From Enterococcus lactis (GTDB lineage Bacteria; Bacillota; Bacilli; Lactobacillales; Enterococcaceae), in NCBI RefSeq assembly GCF_015751045.1, contig NZ_BNJW01000003.1, positions 1 through 64,000 of the forward strand: DNA of 64,000 bases. The letters run 5' to 3'. The notes below the pieces were generated by a model. That model had not been told where the DNA came from and ran no database searches. It was given only the letters and a program-made list of their open reading frames with translations. The translations under genes were made by a program, and so were the position numbers. Below are positions 19,056 through 27,024 of this stretch, piece by piece (within the stretch, counting starts at the first letter, position 1; the number at the start of each line of letters is the position of its first letter).

Positions 19056-19376
19056 CTATACCTCATAAATGACAGGATGATGCCCATCATATTTCTGAGC
19101 ATGGGTAACAGCAAAAGCTGCAGCTGTTGAATGGAAGAAATGCCAGCAACTTTCGTAATCACATGACGGACAATACCAAAAATAACCAAACCTTGGCTGC
19201 AAAGCCCGTTCTTCTGTTTCAGGGAACGCAGAATCAAACGCTGATGTCTGCGCATAAATATTTTTGTACATACGTGCGCCTGTGCTTAGAGAACGCTGTG
19301 TTTCTTCTGCAAAAACTGGTTGACTTGTTAAACTTAGGGATAGAGACAGCAAACACCATAACAGTCTTTTTTTCAT
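19056..19376 (-). CDS. small exported protein with a Cys/His cluster
   Basis: A 106-residue protein. Residues 1-23 form a signal peptide ending in VFA-EE. The C-terminal part holds C69-x2-C72, C77, H79, H82, H92, H99 and H100, a pattern resembling a zinc-binding knuckle, unusual in a secreted protein. I do not recognise the family. The start chosen has AAGGAGG 5 bases upstream; an in-frame upstream ATG adds 16 residues and is less likely. The next gene, a 54-residue membrane protein, begins 2 bases after its stop. Confidence 0.75.
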   Translation of the reverse strand: MKKRLLWCLLSLSLSLTSQPVFAEETQRSLSTGARMYKNIYAQTSAFDSAFPETEERALQPRFGYFWYCPSCDYESCWHFFHSTAAAFAVTHAQKYDGHHPVIYEV

Positions 19377-19484
19377 AAAGACCTCCTTATCGATAAGTTT
19401 TTCCCAATTAAAATCATATCTCAAGAACGACCGTTATTTGCATTTCATTCATAAATGGTGTTTTTTGTATCATAATCGTCAAAA

Positions 19485-19513
19485 AAGAGGTCGTGACGAT
19501 GTCACGACCTCTT
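19485..19513. terminator. bidirectional terminator after the BaeRF gene
   Basis: A 13-base perfect stem (19485-19497 with 19501-19513). On the minus strand it is followed by six T. It lies just beyond the repeat unit. Confidence 0.85.
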
Positions 19514-19516
19514 GAT

Positions 19517-19665
19517 AAACGATGTTCCAGAAGTAACTTCTTCGGAAATAAGCCGAAATTTCACAAAAATTTGAGAAATAATTTTCGTAAATCTCTTCTT
19601 ATTCTTGATGCAGAACAGCTTTTTCTCTCTAATACTCAGGTCAAAACACTGATTTCACAACCTCT
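19517..19665 (-). repeat. structured 3'-UTR repeat after the BaeRF gene
   Basis: One unit runs directly from the stop codon (AGAGGTTGTGAAATC) to GAACATCGTTTA next to the terminator. It shares the TTGACCTGAGTATTAGAGA segment with the asnS unit and the internal AAAATT...AATTTTTGTGAAATT segment with the unit at 26.3 kb. Confidence 0.8.
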
Positions 19666-20784
19666 TTAATAACGAAGAATCGCTGTCAGACTCTTTTCAT
19701 CTGGTGCATCTTTTTGATCCAAAATAAACACTTTCCCACCATTAATAATCACATCGTCTGCCAAAGCATTCAGCACTTGACGCCGATCATATTCTGTTTC
19801 AGGATCTTCTCCGAAACCATCAGCTAAGTTTGACGTAGCGATAAACAAATGGGATACTTTTCCTTCTTTCGCAGCTGGAACGATATCAACTAACTGATCG
19901 ATGAATTTCTTATCTAAAAGTTTATTGTACTCTTTTGATTCTTGGGCTGCTAGTTCACTTGACAGCTTCTTCGCTCCTTCTTCGATATCTCTAAAGGATA
20001 GTTGTGCTGGAGAAGCAGAAATCGCAACGTCTGCACAATAGTAAGGATTTTTGGCGATTTTTTTGAACATCGTCTGATTTTCTGGTAGAGCGAATAAATA
20101 AATCGGCCATTGTTCAGGATTTTCGAAAGAATCCTTCAAGTACGTATCAACTGCTTGGTAATAGTTGACCCAATCGATCTCTACTTCTTCATCTTTTGGA
20201 TTCACGCCATGGAAAGTAACGCCATCTCGGGCACCGCCCCCTCCATTAGAAGAGAAGTTCAAACCGCCACCTGTCAGTTCAGATCCCAATGCAGTAACAA
20301 CATCGACCGGTGCCCCTTCTGGTAGAGACACTTCTTTTACTTGTTTGTTGCTGACTTCATACAATTTCATGGAGTCGCGGTTCAATCCCAACAGATAATA
20401 GGAATAGTTGAACTGTCCATTTTTGATAATGGCCAGTAAATAAGGAAGATCACTTACATAATATTGATCGTCTACCGGGATACTCAAACGATGGATATAG
20501 GTTTGATCAGCAGTTATAATGACCGCTACACTCGTAGTTGCACTACGCCAAAACGAAGGATCTCCTAACAAATGTTCAATTTTTTCTTGGAACGGGGACC
20601 AGTCATGCTCGGAATATTTTTTTTCAAAACGTTTCTTTGCTTCTTTTGCAAAATTTTTGAATTTGATTTGATCTTTTTCCACATCTTGATGTGCGACATG
20701 CGTATTCAGCATGATCGTGACGAACGGTCCTTTAGCGCCTTCTGAAGTCAATTGTGACAGTAGTTCTTTATCCTTTTTTGCCAT
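19666..20784 (-). CDS. BaeRF-family protein (bacterial eRF1-like)
   Basis: A 372-residue cytoplasmic protein resembling the bacterial group of archaeo-eukaryotic release-factor-like proteins (BaeRF), which share the eRF1/Pelota middle and C-terminal folds. The central Gly-rich loop near residues 170-190 (GGGLNFSSNGGGGARDG) sits where eRF1 has its GGQ loop, but it is not GGQ. The family is proposed to act on stalled ribosomes; this is not demonstrated. An AGGAGG site precedes the ATG. It is a single-gene unit with its own repeat and terminator. Confidence 0.7.
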   Translation of the reverse strand: MAKKDKELLSQLTSEGAKGPFVTIMLNTHVAHQDVEKDQIKFKNFAKEAKKRFEKKYSEHDWSPFQEKIEHLLGDPSFWRSATTSVAVIITADQTYIHRLSIPVDDQYYVSDLPYLLAIIKNGQFNYSYYLLGLNRDSMKLYEVSNKQVKEVSLPEGAPVDVVTALGSELTGGGLNFSSNGGGGARDGVTFHGVNPKDEEVEIDWVNYYQAVDTYLKDSFENPEQWPIYLFALPENQTMFKKIAKNPYYCADVAISASPAQLSFRDIEEGAKKLSSELAAQESKEYNKLLDKKFIDQLVDIVPAAKEGKVSHLFIATSNLADGFGEDPETEYDRRQVLNALADDVIINGGKVFILDQKDAPDEKSLTAILRY

Positions 20785-21016
20785 AAACGTACCCCTCCTA
20801 AAAAAATCATTCCTTTGTGTCTATCTAAAGTCTACCACAACACTATTTTTCCATACAATAAAACGTATCTAAAAAAATAAAACGGTTTCTTTAGTTGGGT
20901 ATTTTGCAATTTTTTTAAGTTATCTTCATAATTTCCTCAATTATTTGGGTATAGTCTTCAACTATTCTTCATGAAAGGCTGTTAGACTAAGAAAAAGAAT
21001 AAAAGAGGTGGACCTT

Positions 21017-21139
21017 ATGCATTTGATTATGATTTTTAGTTTATTAAGTATCATCAGCTTGTTTGCTTTCAGCGCTTCCCGCTTATTAGAGGCGGAAACA
21101 CAGCCTGTTCCTATAAAAGTACGAAAAAATGACCGCTAA
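21017..21139 (+). CDS. 40-residue membrane peptide
   Basis: A short frame starting MHLIMIFSLLSIISLFAFSA, one hydrophobic helix, then a short charged tail ending KVRKNDR. AGAGGTGG lies 5 bases before the ATG, a good ribosome site. The gene stands alone between the BaeRF gene (divergent) and the D,D-carboxypeptidase. No family is recognised. Confidence 0.6.
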   Translation: MHLIMIFSLLSIISLFAFSASRLLEAETQPVPIKVRKNDR

Positions 21140-21256
21140 CCTTTTCATAACGCGCGTTCTTATCCTAAAGTTTTTTTCAGAAACATTGAAACTCTCTTCC
21201 CTCTCTGATAAAATTTTAATTTGTAGCGAAACAAATTAAATACAAGGAGATCGGAT

Positions 21257-22564
21257 ATGTCCATAAAAAAAACACGTCTAGTCCTATTATTGGCTAGTCT
21301 CATTCTTTGCCTTGCTTCTTTTCTACCATCTGTTGCTGTGCAAGCTGAAGATACTTTCAAAGTAAATGCAAAAGCAGCCTTTGCTGTAGATGCGCAAAGC
21401 GGTAAGATTCTTTATGATCAAGATGGAGAAAAAACCATGGGGATCGCTTCAATCACAAAAATCATCGGTCTTTACATCGTCCTTGATCAAGTAAAAGAAG
21501 GGAAACTATCATGGGATGATAAAGTTTCAATTTCAGATTATGCAGAAAATTTGAGTGTCACCCCAGATTTATCAAATGTTCCTTTGCATAAAGAAAACAC
21601 CTACACCGTTAAAGAATTATTCGACTCTGCAATCATCCAGTCAGCCAACGCTTCAATGGTTGCCTTGGCAGAAAAAATCTCTGGCAGCGAAGCAAAATTC
21701 ACTGAACGAATGAAAGAACAATTGAAAGATTGGGGTATCAAAGATGCAACGATCGTTAATGCATCAGGACTGAATAACTCTTATCTTGGCGAAAACCGAC
21801 CAGAAGGTACTAGAGAAAACGACGAAAATCAAATGTCTGCTCAAGATGTGGCTATCGTTGCCCGTCATTTGATCTTGGATTTTCCAGAAATACTGGATGT
21901 ATCTAGCACTACGACACAAATGTTTGGCGAAAACACGCAATCACCAGTAGAAATGGTCAACTGGAACTGGATGCTCCCAGGATTCGTGAATTATAAAGAA
22001 GGCGTGGACGGATTAAAAACTGGTACGACTGAACTTGCAGGAGCCTGTTTCGTCGGTACGATCACTAAAAACGATCAACGAATCATCACTGTCGTATTGA
22101 ATGCAGACGGCCATGCGGAAAACCCAAGTGCCCGTTTCAATGAAACAGCTCGCTTAATGGATTATTGCTACGACAATTGGTCAGAAAAAGAGCTTGGAAA
22201 AGCCAATGCAAGTATCCCTAGTCTAAAAACCATTGATGTAAAAGACGGGAAAGAATCAACAGTGCCCGTTGTGCTTAAAAGTCCTGTAAAAGTATGGGTA
22301 CGGAACGATATGGATACTGGAAAATTAACAATCACACCAACTCTTGACAAAAAACAAGTCACTGACAATGAGATCCAAGCACCTATGGATAAAGGAACAA
22401 AAATCGGTACCGCAACGATCACCTTGGCAGAAGATAAATTAGGTTATCTAGAAGACAACAACGCGCCATCCACAGAAATCATCACGGATAAAACCGTAGA
22501 AAAAGCAAATATTTTCGTTATTGGCTGGCGACGCGTCGCAGAATTTTTCGGTAACTTGTTTTAA
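21257..22564 (+). CDS. dacA: D-alanyl-D-alanine carboxypeptidase (DacA-type PBP)
   Basis: Low-molecular-weight penicillin-binding protein that trims the terminal D-Ala of peptidoglycan stem peptides. It has an N-terminal signal peptide (cut near VQA, residue 30), S65-I-T-K, S129-A-N and K254-T-G, the three catalytic motifs, then a PBP5-like C-terminal domain and a final amphipathic helix (WRRVAEFFGNLF) that would bind the membrane. Length 435 residues is typical. An AAGGAGAT site precedes the ATG. Its own terminator follows. Confidence 0.93.
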   Translation: MSIKKTRLVLLLASLILCLASFLPSVAVQAEDTFKVNAKAAFAVDAQSGKILYDQDGEKTMGIASITKIIGLYIVLDQVKEGKLSWDDKVSISDYAENLSVTPDLSNVPLHKENTYTVKELFDSAIIQSANASMVALAEKISGSEAKFTERMKEQLKDWGIKDATIVNASGLNNSYLGENRPEGTRENDENQMSAQDVAIVARHLILDFPEILDVSSTTTQMFGENTQSPVEMVNWNWMLPGFVNYKEGVDGLKTGTTELAGACFVGTITKNDQRIITVVLNADGHAENPSARFNETARLMDYCYDNWSEKELGKANASIPSLKTIDVKDGKESTVPVVLKSPVKVWVRNDMDTGKLTITPTLDKKQVTDNEIQAPMDKGTKIGTATITLAEDKLGYLEDNNAPSTEIITDKTVEKANIFVIGWRRVAEFFGNLF

Positions 22565-22574
22565 TTGAACAAAA

Positions 22575-22610
22575 AGAAAAAAGCATCTTTCCATGTGGAA
22601 GATGTTTTTT
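22575..22610 (+). terminator. terminator of dacA
   Basis: AAGCATCTTCC-type stem with a short loop and the complementary GGAAGATG followed by seven T. Confidence 0.8.
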
Positions 22611-22684
22611 TGCTTTTTCTAGTTTAAATAACAGCTTTTTTCATCTATTTTCGTTATACTGTATAAGAAAAAGGAGTTGAATTT

Positions 22685-23884
22685 ATGAATCTAACTAGAG
22701 ATCTGATTTTTTTGGTTCTCTATCTTATTGGGGTATTCTCCATCGTTTATTGGCGAAAACAGAAAAAGGATCCTTCCTTGTTCTTTTACAGCAGTACATG
22801 GACGTTTGCGGTAATCTTGACTTATTTTGTCGTGTTGGAAATTTTTTATTCGACCTTTTATTTTTTGATTCCCTTAGTGTTTTTCAGTATCTTTGCCTTT
22901 TCCTATTTTTCAGAAAAGCGAAGGCTGTTGAATGGTCTTTTATTCAATGTTTTCCTCATTAGTTTTGGTATCTACTTGTTTGTCTTGCTATACGAAACAC
23001 AAAATATTTTTCTTGGCGGACTGATTGCCTTGATCACGATCCCGTTACTGCTTGTCTTTCTATTCGGCATTTATGGATTGATCGTTTTTCTTTTTTGGAA
23101 CGGTGTCACAGTTTTACGTAGAGAATCGCATTCATTAGCTAATCTTTTAACCTTGATACTAGCCATTTTTCTTACATTGTTTCTTGTTTTTGACTTTTTC
23201 TTGTTAAAATATTTACCACAATGGATAAATGCTTTGTTTTTCTGCATCCCATTAATCTTAATCTATCTATTTATCGTATTCTACAACTTTTTGACTGTCT
23301 CATTCTTGTATCAGTTCAACCGCCCTCGATACAACCAAGACTTCATCGTTGTGTTAGGCGCCGGGTTGATCAATGGAGAAACAGTTTCTCCTCTTCTTGC
23401 CAAGCGAATCAATAAGGCGATTGCTTTTTATGGGGCACAAAGCCGTGCGACATTAAATCCGCCTATCCTATTAATGTCGGGTGGACAGGGAGCAGACGAA
23501 AAAGTACCAGAAGCAATTGCGATGAAACAATATGCTATGGAACAAGGAATTCCTGAAAGAGATATTCTTGTCGAAACCAATTCGACAACCACTTTGGAGA
23601 ATATGCGCTATTCAAAGGAAATCATGGATCAGCAAATGAAAGGTCCCTATCGCGCGATCTTCAGTTCCAACAATTACCACATTTTCAGAGCTGGTCTCTA
23701 TGCACGACAAGCGAAACTGAAGGCAAATGGCATTGGGGCAAAAACAGCTTTCTATTACTTGCCTAACGCGTTTTTAAGAGAATACATCGCCATCTTGATG
23801 ATGAACAAAAAAAGACATATGATCATTTGCGGATTGCTTTTCGCAGGTTCCGCATTCTTATCACTGATCACTTTACTTTTCTAA
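22685..23884 (+). CDS. YdcF-family (DUF218) membrane protein
   Basis: A 399-residue protein. About six membrane segments fill residues 1-210. A DUF218/ElyC-SanA-YdcF domain follows (VLGAGLINGETVSPLLAKRI, MSGGQG, TNSTTTLENM). The order of motifs fits the family; E. coli members affect envelope integrity and lipid-carrier use. The exact reaction is unknown. A last hydrophobic segment lies at the C-terminus. It follows dacA on the same strand but beyond a terminator, so it probably has its own promoter. Confidence 0.85.
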   Translation: MNLTRDLIFLVLYLIGVFSIVYWRKQKKDPSLFFYSSTWTFAVILTYFVVLEIFYSTFYFLIPLVFFSIFAFSYFSEKRRLLNGLLFNVFLISFGIYLFVLLYETQNIFLGGLIALITIPLLLVFLFGIYGLIVFLFWNGVTVLRRESHSLANLLTLILAIFLTLFLVFDFFLLKYLPQWINALFFCIPLILIYLFIVFYNFLTVSFLYQFNRPRYNQDFIVVLGAGLINGETVSPLLAKRINKAIAFYGAQSRATLNPPILLMSGGQGADEKVPEAIAMKQYAMEQGIPERDILVETNSTTTLENMRYSKEIMDQQMKGPYRAIFSSNNYHIFRAGLYARQAKLKANGIGAKTAFYYLPNAFLREYIAILMMNKKRHMIICGLLFAGSAFLSLITLLF

Positions 23885-23887
23885 AAA

Positions 23888-23929
23888 ACCAAGGTGTGAC
23901 AAAACATATGTCACACCTTGGTTTTTTCT
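23888..23929. terminator. bidirectional terminator between ydcF-like and clcF-like genes
   Basis: AAACCAAGGTGTGACA pairs with TGTCACACCTTGGTTT across an 8-base loop. It is flanked by A and T runs, suited to the two converging genes. Confidence 0.9.
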
Positions 23930-25179
23930 TTTATTCTCTTGACGATTGGCAAGAATAGTATTCCTTTTTTGACGGCTACTTGCTGTGCAGAATAAATACC
24001 GCTGTTTCCTGAACACATAAAGCTGATCAAGCAGATCATAAAGAAGTAAACAGCAGCTTGTGAACCAAATAATTCGATTCCCATCACAAAACAGGCAATC
24101 GGTGTATTTGTCGCACCAGAAAATACCCCGATAAAACCTAATCCAGCAAGAAAAGGAACAGAAACATGGAGCAAAGGCGCTAGTACTGCGCCAAGCGTTG
24201 CACCAATCTCAAATAGTGGTGTCACTTCTCCCCCTTGGTACCCCGCACCTAAAGACAAGACCGTGAAGAATAATTTCCCAATAAAATCATAAGCATGTGC
24301 CTGTCCATTAAATGATTCCTGCAGTAACGGAAGACTCAACCCAAGGTAACGTTGTGTTTGCAAAATCAACGCTGCGGCTACAACTACTGCTCCACCTATC
24401 GTATTTCGCCAAACAGGATGAGGAATCCATTGCGCATACCGCGCTTTTAAAAAGACGATCGAACGGCTGAATACCCAACCAATCAAACCAAAAGCAATCC
24501 CAGCAACAAAAACTTTGAAGAACAGCAACATACTCCATTCAGGAATCACACCCATTTGGTAATGTAGATGAGAAACACCATAGCTTTCTGTCATGAAATT
24601 TGCAAAAAGCGCAGCAAAGAAGCTAGGAAATATTGCTTCTGTTCGGACTTTACCGATTGCCAACACTTCTAATCCAAATAATGTTCCAGCTAAAGGTGTG
24701 CCAAATACAGAACTAAAACCCGCACTGATTCCACTGATAACCAAAATCTCCCGTTCTGCTTTATCCAATCGGAATAAATGCGCTATATTATCAGCTAATG
24801 CTCCCCCCATTTGAACTGCTGTTCCTTCACGACCAACAGATCCCCCAAATAAATGGGTAGTGATGGTCCCAAACAAGGTCAATGGAATGAGCCGCAAAGG
24901 GATCTTCTCTTCTCCTCCATTCCCTTGATCGATCACTAAGTTATTCCCACGACTAGAAAGACCGCCATGATACGCATAAAGATAAGCAAAAAGCGCGCCG
25001 CTGACTGGCAATAGATAAAGTAGCCAAGGATGTGCTAGTCGGATATCTGTCACGAACGTCAGGCTATTTAAGAAAAAAGCAGACAAGCTCCCCATGAATA
25101 CTCCGAGAATCGCTGTGACCACCAGCCACTTCAACATGTACATCAAAATACGCACTGGACTCGGTAATTGTTTTTCCAT
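23911..25179 (-). CDS. CLC-family antiporter, probable fluoride exporter (CLC-F)
   Basis: A 422-residue CLC channel/transporter with about 12 hydrophobic segments. The gating-glutamate motif GREGTAVQMG is present, while the chloride-type GSGIP selectivity motif is replaced by GNNLV, as in the fluoride/proton antiporter clade (CLC-F, studied in E. casseliflavus among others). A fluoride riboswitch directly upstream strongly supports fluoride export. The start chosen has GAGGAGG 7 bases upstream; a longer frame adding 24 residues runs into the riboswitch terminator and is rejected. Confidence 0.9.
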   Translation of the reverse strand: MEKQLPSPVRILMYMLKWLVVTAILGVFMGSLSAFFLNSLTFVTDIRLAHPWLLYLLPVSGALFAYLYAYHGGLSSRGNNLVIDQGNGGEEKIPLRLIPLTLFGTITTHLFGGSVGREGTAVQMGGALADNIAHLFRLDKAEREILVISGISAGFSSVFGTPLAGTLFGLEVLAIGKVRTEAIFPSFFAALFANFMTESYGVSHLHYQMGVIPEWSMLLFFKVFVAGIAFGLIGWVFSRSIVFLKARYAQWIPHPVWRNTIGGAVVVAAALILQTQRYLGLSLPLLQESFNGQAHAYDFIGKLFFTVLSLGAGYQGGEVTPLFEIGATLGAVLAPLLHVSVPFLAGLGFIGVFSGATNTPIACFVMGIELFGSQAAVYFFMICLISFMCSGNSGIYSAQQVAVKKGILFLPIVKRIKEKTKV

Positions 25180-25196
25180 AAAAACTTCCTCCTCAA

Positions 25197-25300
25197 ATAA
25201 AAAAACGCCTACTAAAGAAAGGGGCTGGCCCCAGACTTTAGTAGGCGTCATTAGCTATCTTACGTTAGCATTTAAAGGCGAACACCCTCACCTATTCACT
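25197..25300 (-). ncRNA. fluoride riboswitch (crcB motif) with terminator
   Basis: The aptamer reads AGGTGAGGGTGTTCGCC (25294-25278) and ends TAATGACGCCTACT (about 25252-25239), matching the crcB motif. The last 10 bases are also the 5' arm of a 13-base perfect terminator stem (25236-25248 with 25205-25217) followed by a T-run. Fluoride-bound aptamer and terminator therefore exclude each other, giving transcription only when fluoride is present. Confidence 0.9.
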
Positions 25301-25342
25301 TCCATTAAAAGATAGCATATTTTTCTGTAAAAAACAATAAAA

Positions 25343-25990
25343 TTATCGTTCTTTCTTTACACGTTCAGCAAATTCATAGAAAGGAGCCAATTTCGTTAAC
25401 TGTTGATTACATTGATCACTATCATGACAAATATAATTCCCCTTTTTCGTATACGTGCCATCAGAACCGGCTTTCGTTGTAGAAAGAAAGAGCGAGACAT
25501 TCGATGTTTTCTGACAGATCGCACAGATTCCCTTATTAATCGTTGGTGATAAAGTACCGCTGATCCCTTTTAATTTTCCATCTTCGTAATAAACCATGAA
25601 TTTTTTTTGCGTCCCTGGATCATTCCAACCGATGTACGTATGTGCTTGCAAGTCGATTTCATTCCAAGCGGGTTGTTTGAGTTTTTTCACTTTTCGGAAT
25701 AATTTCTCGATTTGTGGTTTGCTCGGCTGCATAAACGGCTGGACGATTTGCTTCAGCTCCTCCAATGCTCGTTCTGCTTGCGTTTTTGTCAGTTTTACAT
25801 CTAAAACTGTCGTTAAAAACGTATCGATTTCTGGTGGTTCGTAACCTAATACATCGCGAATCTTTTCAGCTGCTAGAGCCTGAACCGTTTGTACCGTTTT
25901 TGAGTCATTGACAGATGAGTACGCATTTAATAACTGCTCTACTTCTCTTTTTATAAAAAAATATTGATATGGTTTCATTGTTTGTTCCAT
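25343..25990 (-). CDS. FusB/FusC-family EF-G-binding protein
   Basis: A 215-residue two-domain protein, the same length as FusB (213). The N-terminal helical bundle binds EF-G; the C-terminal treble-clef zinc finger is marked by C156-x2-C159 and C188/H189...C194. Family members pull EF-G off the ribosome and give fusidic acid protection; chromosomal enterococcal relatives are usually annotated EF-G-binding protein. Actual resistance is not shown by sequence. AAAGGA lies 10 bases before the ATG; a second ATG is four codons in. A leader peptide and switchable hairpins upstream suggest inducible expression. Confidence 0.9.
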   Translation of the reverse strand: MEQTMKPYQYFFIKREVEQLLNAYSSVNDSKTVQTVQALAAEKIRDVLGYEPPEIDTFLTTVLDVKLTKTQAERALEELKQIVQPFMQPSKPQIEKLFRKVKKLKQPAWNEIDLQAHTYIGWNDPGTQKKFMVYYEDGKLKGISGTLSPTINKGICAICQKTSNVSLFLSTTKAGSDGTYTKKGNYICHDSDQCNQQLTKLAPFYEFAERVKKER

Positions 25991-25993
25991 GAT

Positions 25994-26089
25994 TTTAAAG
26001 TCCTTTCTTCTAACCAAAGTGCATACTTTGTAGAAAAAAGTGATCTTCTGCAAAGTATGTGTTACCTGAAGATCCCGGACTCTTTTAAA
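25994..26089 (-). promoter_or_regulatory. leader attenuator of the FusB-type gene
   Basis: Three pairings compete. (1) GATCTTC (26074-26068) with GAAGATC (26048-26042), followed by six T: a terminator. (2) CATACTTTG (26059-26051) with CAAAGTATG (26030-26022), 9 bases perfect. (3) TTTAAAAGAGTCC (26089-26077) with GGACTTTAAA (26003-25994), which hides the ribosome site and can enclose (2). A ribosome paused on the leader peptide would disturb (1) and (3). This is inferred from pairing alone. Confidence 0.7.
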
Positions 26090-26106
26090 TAAGATACGTT
26101 TTGCAT
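26062..26106 (-). CDS. 14-residue leader peptide (MQNVSYLKESGIFR)
   Basis: A very short frame behind an exceptionally strong ribosome site (AAAGGGGGTGA, 26124-26114). Its last codons overlap the 5' arm of the leader terminator stem, and codons 6-10 overlap the arm that can hide the downstream ribosome site. This is the usual layout for ribosome-pausing control of ribosome-protection genes. Translation is inferred. Confidence 0.7.
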   Translation of the reverse strand: MQNVSYLKESGIFR

Positions 26107-26166
26107 CTTATCATCACCCCCTTTAATGTTCATTCTTCTATGTACATGATTCATTCGATAAATAAA

Positions 26167-26195
26167 AGTAAACCGTATCTTGAGCAGATAGTCAA
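26167..26195 (-). promoter_or_regulatory. promoter of the leader-FusB unit
   Basis: TTGACT (26195-26190), a 17-base spacer and TTTACT (26172-26167). It would start transcription about 55 bases before the leader peptide. Confidence 0.55.
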
Positions 26196-26207
26196 CTGCA
26201 AACAGAA

Positions 26208-26240
26208 AAAGGACTGTGACAAAAGTCGTGTCAAAGTCCC
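26208..26240 (-). terminator. terminator downstream of the HD-domain gene
   Basis: GGACT-TTGACAC pairs imperfectly with GTCACAGTCC on the minus strand and is followed by five T. It lies past the repeat unit at 26252-26372. Confidence 0.65.
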
Positions 26241-26251
26241 TTTCTACAAAC

Positions 26252-26372
26252 AAACGGTGTTCCAGAAGTAGCTTCTTCGAAAAATAAGCCGGAATTTCAC
26301 AAAAATTTGAGAAGCAATTTTCGTAAATTCCTTCTTATTTCTTGAAGCTGACCCACTTCTGTCACAACCTCA
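26252..26372 (-). repeat. structured 3'-UTR repeat after the HD-domain gene
   Basis: One unit running from GAGGTTGTGAC to GAACACCGTTTG in transcript orientation. Its inner part (TTTACGAAAATT...AATTTTTGTGAAATT) is almost identical to the unit at 19.5 kb. It sits between the stop and the terminator. Confidence 0.8.
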
Positions 26373-26398
26373 ATATGGTCTATTATTGGTTTTACCTG

Positions 26399-26902
26399 TT
26401 AAATCGAGGATTCTTTTCCGAAGTAACGTTGCCATCTCTTACGCATACTTGCTGACATAGGCTGAGCGGCTTCTTTGACTGCGCAGTATTTGTCTACGAA
26501 TGTTACGATATATCCTTCTTTGTACTTAGGCGGTGCAATCGTTGCGCCCCACATGTGCTTCAAAATGATATCTCGCTCAAGATCCGACAAATCGGTGATT
26601 TTTTCTGCATTCTTTACAGCGATTCTTGGATGGATATACGCATGTGTGCCTTCATCAAATTTCGTCGTACGCCAATCATAGTAGAACAGATCATGCAAAA
26701 GTCCAGCACGCGCTGTTGCTTTAGCATTGCCACCCCATTTTTTTGCGAGCAGATAACTATAGTAAGAAACACTGATGGAATGCTCCAAACGAGTGGAATG
26801 AACATGCTGTGTGTAATTCGCTAATTTTTTCACTGCTTCTGTTTCTAAAAGATCTTCTACATAAGACATATATTCTTCGTCTTCACGCCATTTTTCTGTC
26901 AT
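26399..26902 (-). CDS. HD-domain phosphohydrolase-like protein
   Basis: A 167-residue soluble protein with the HD signature H41, H70-D71 (GLLHDL) and a later His (H91, YIHPRIA), the arrangement of metal-dependent phosphohydrolases acting on nucleotides or other phosphoesters. The substrate is unknown. It resembles small uncharacterised HD proteins of lactic-acid bacteria. It is a single-gene transcript with its own repeat and terminator, downstream of the rRNA methylase gene. Confidence 0.8.
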   Translation of the reverse strand: MTEKWREDEEYMSYVEDLLETEAVKKLANYTQHVHSTRLEHSISVSYYSYLLAKKWGGNAKATARAGLLHDLFYYDWRTTKFDEGTHAYIHPRIAVKNAEKITDLSDLERDIILKHMWGATIAPPKYKEGYIVTFVDKYCAVKEAAQPMSASMRKRWQRYFGKESSI

Positions 26903-27024
26903 AATTATCGATCTGCCACCTTTTTGAATTTCATTTTCTTCTGAAATTGATCTAAGTATACCACCAGTGTTCGGATTATTCTAGTCGCCTTGGATAAAAT
27001 AGCCAAAGCTTAATAGTTCCTTAA

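Noticed and set aside
18965-19255. Overlapping 96-codon frame opposite the small exported protein
   Set aside because: It lies in another frame of the same strand across both small genes, has no ribosome site, and its composition (basic, no domain) fits a shadow.
25180-25251. Longer N-terminus of the CLC gene
   Set aside because: The extra 24 codons run through the fluoride riboswitch terminator and have no ribosome site; the GAGGAGG-led ATG is far better.
26107-26253. 63-codon frame ending in the FusB leader peptide
   Set aside because: Only the last 14 codons have a strong ribosome site; the upstream part overlaps the promoter.
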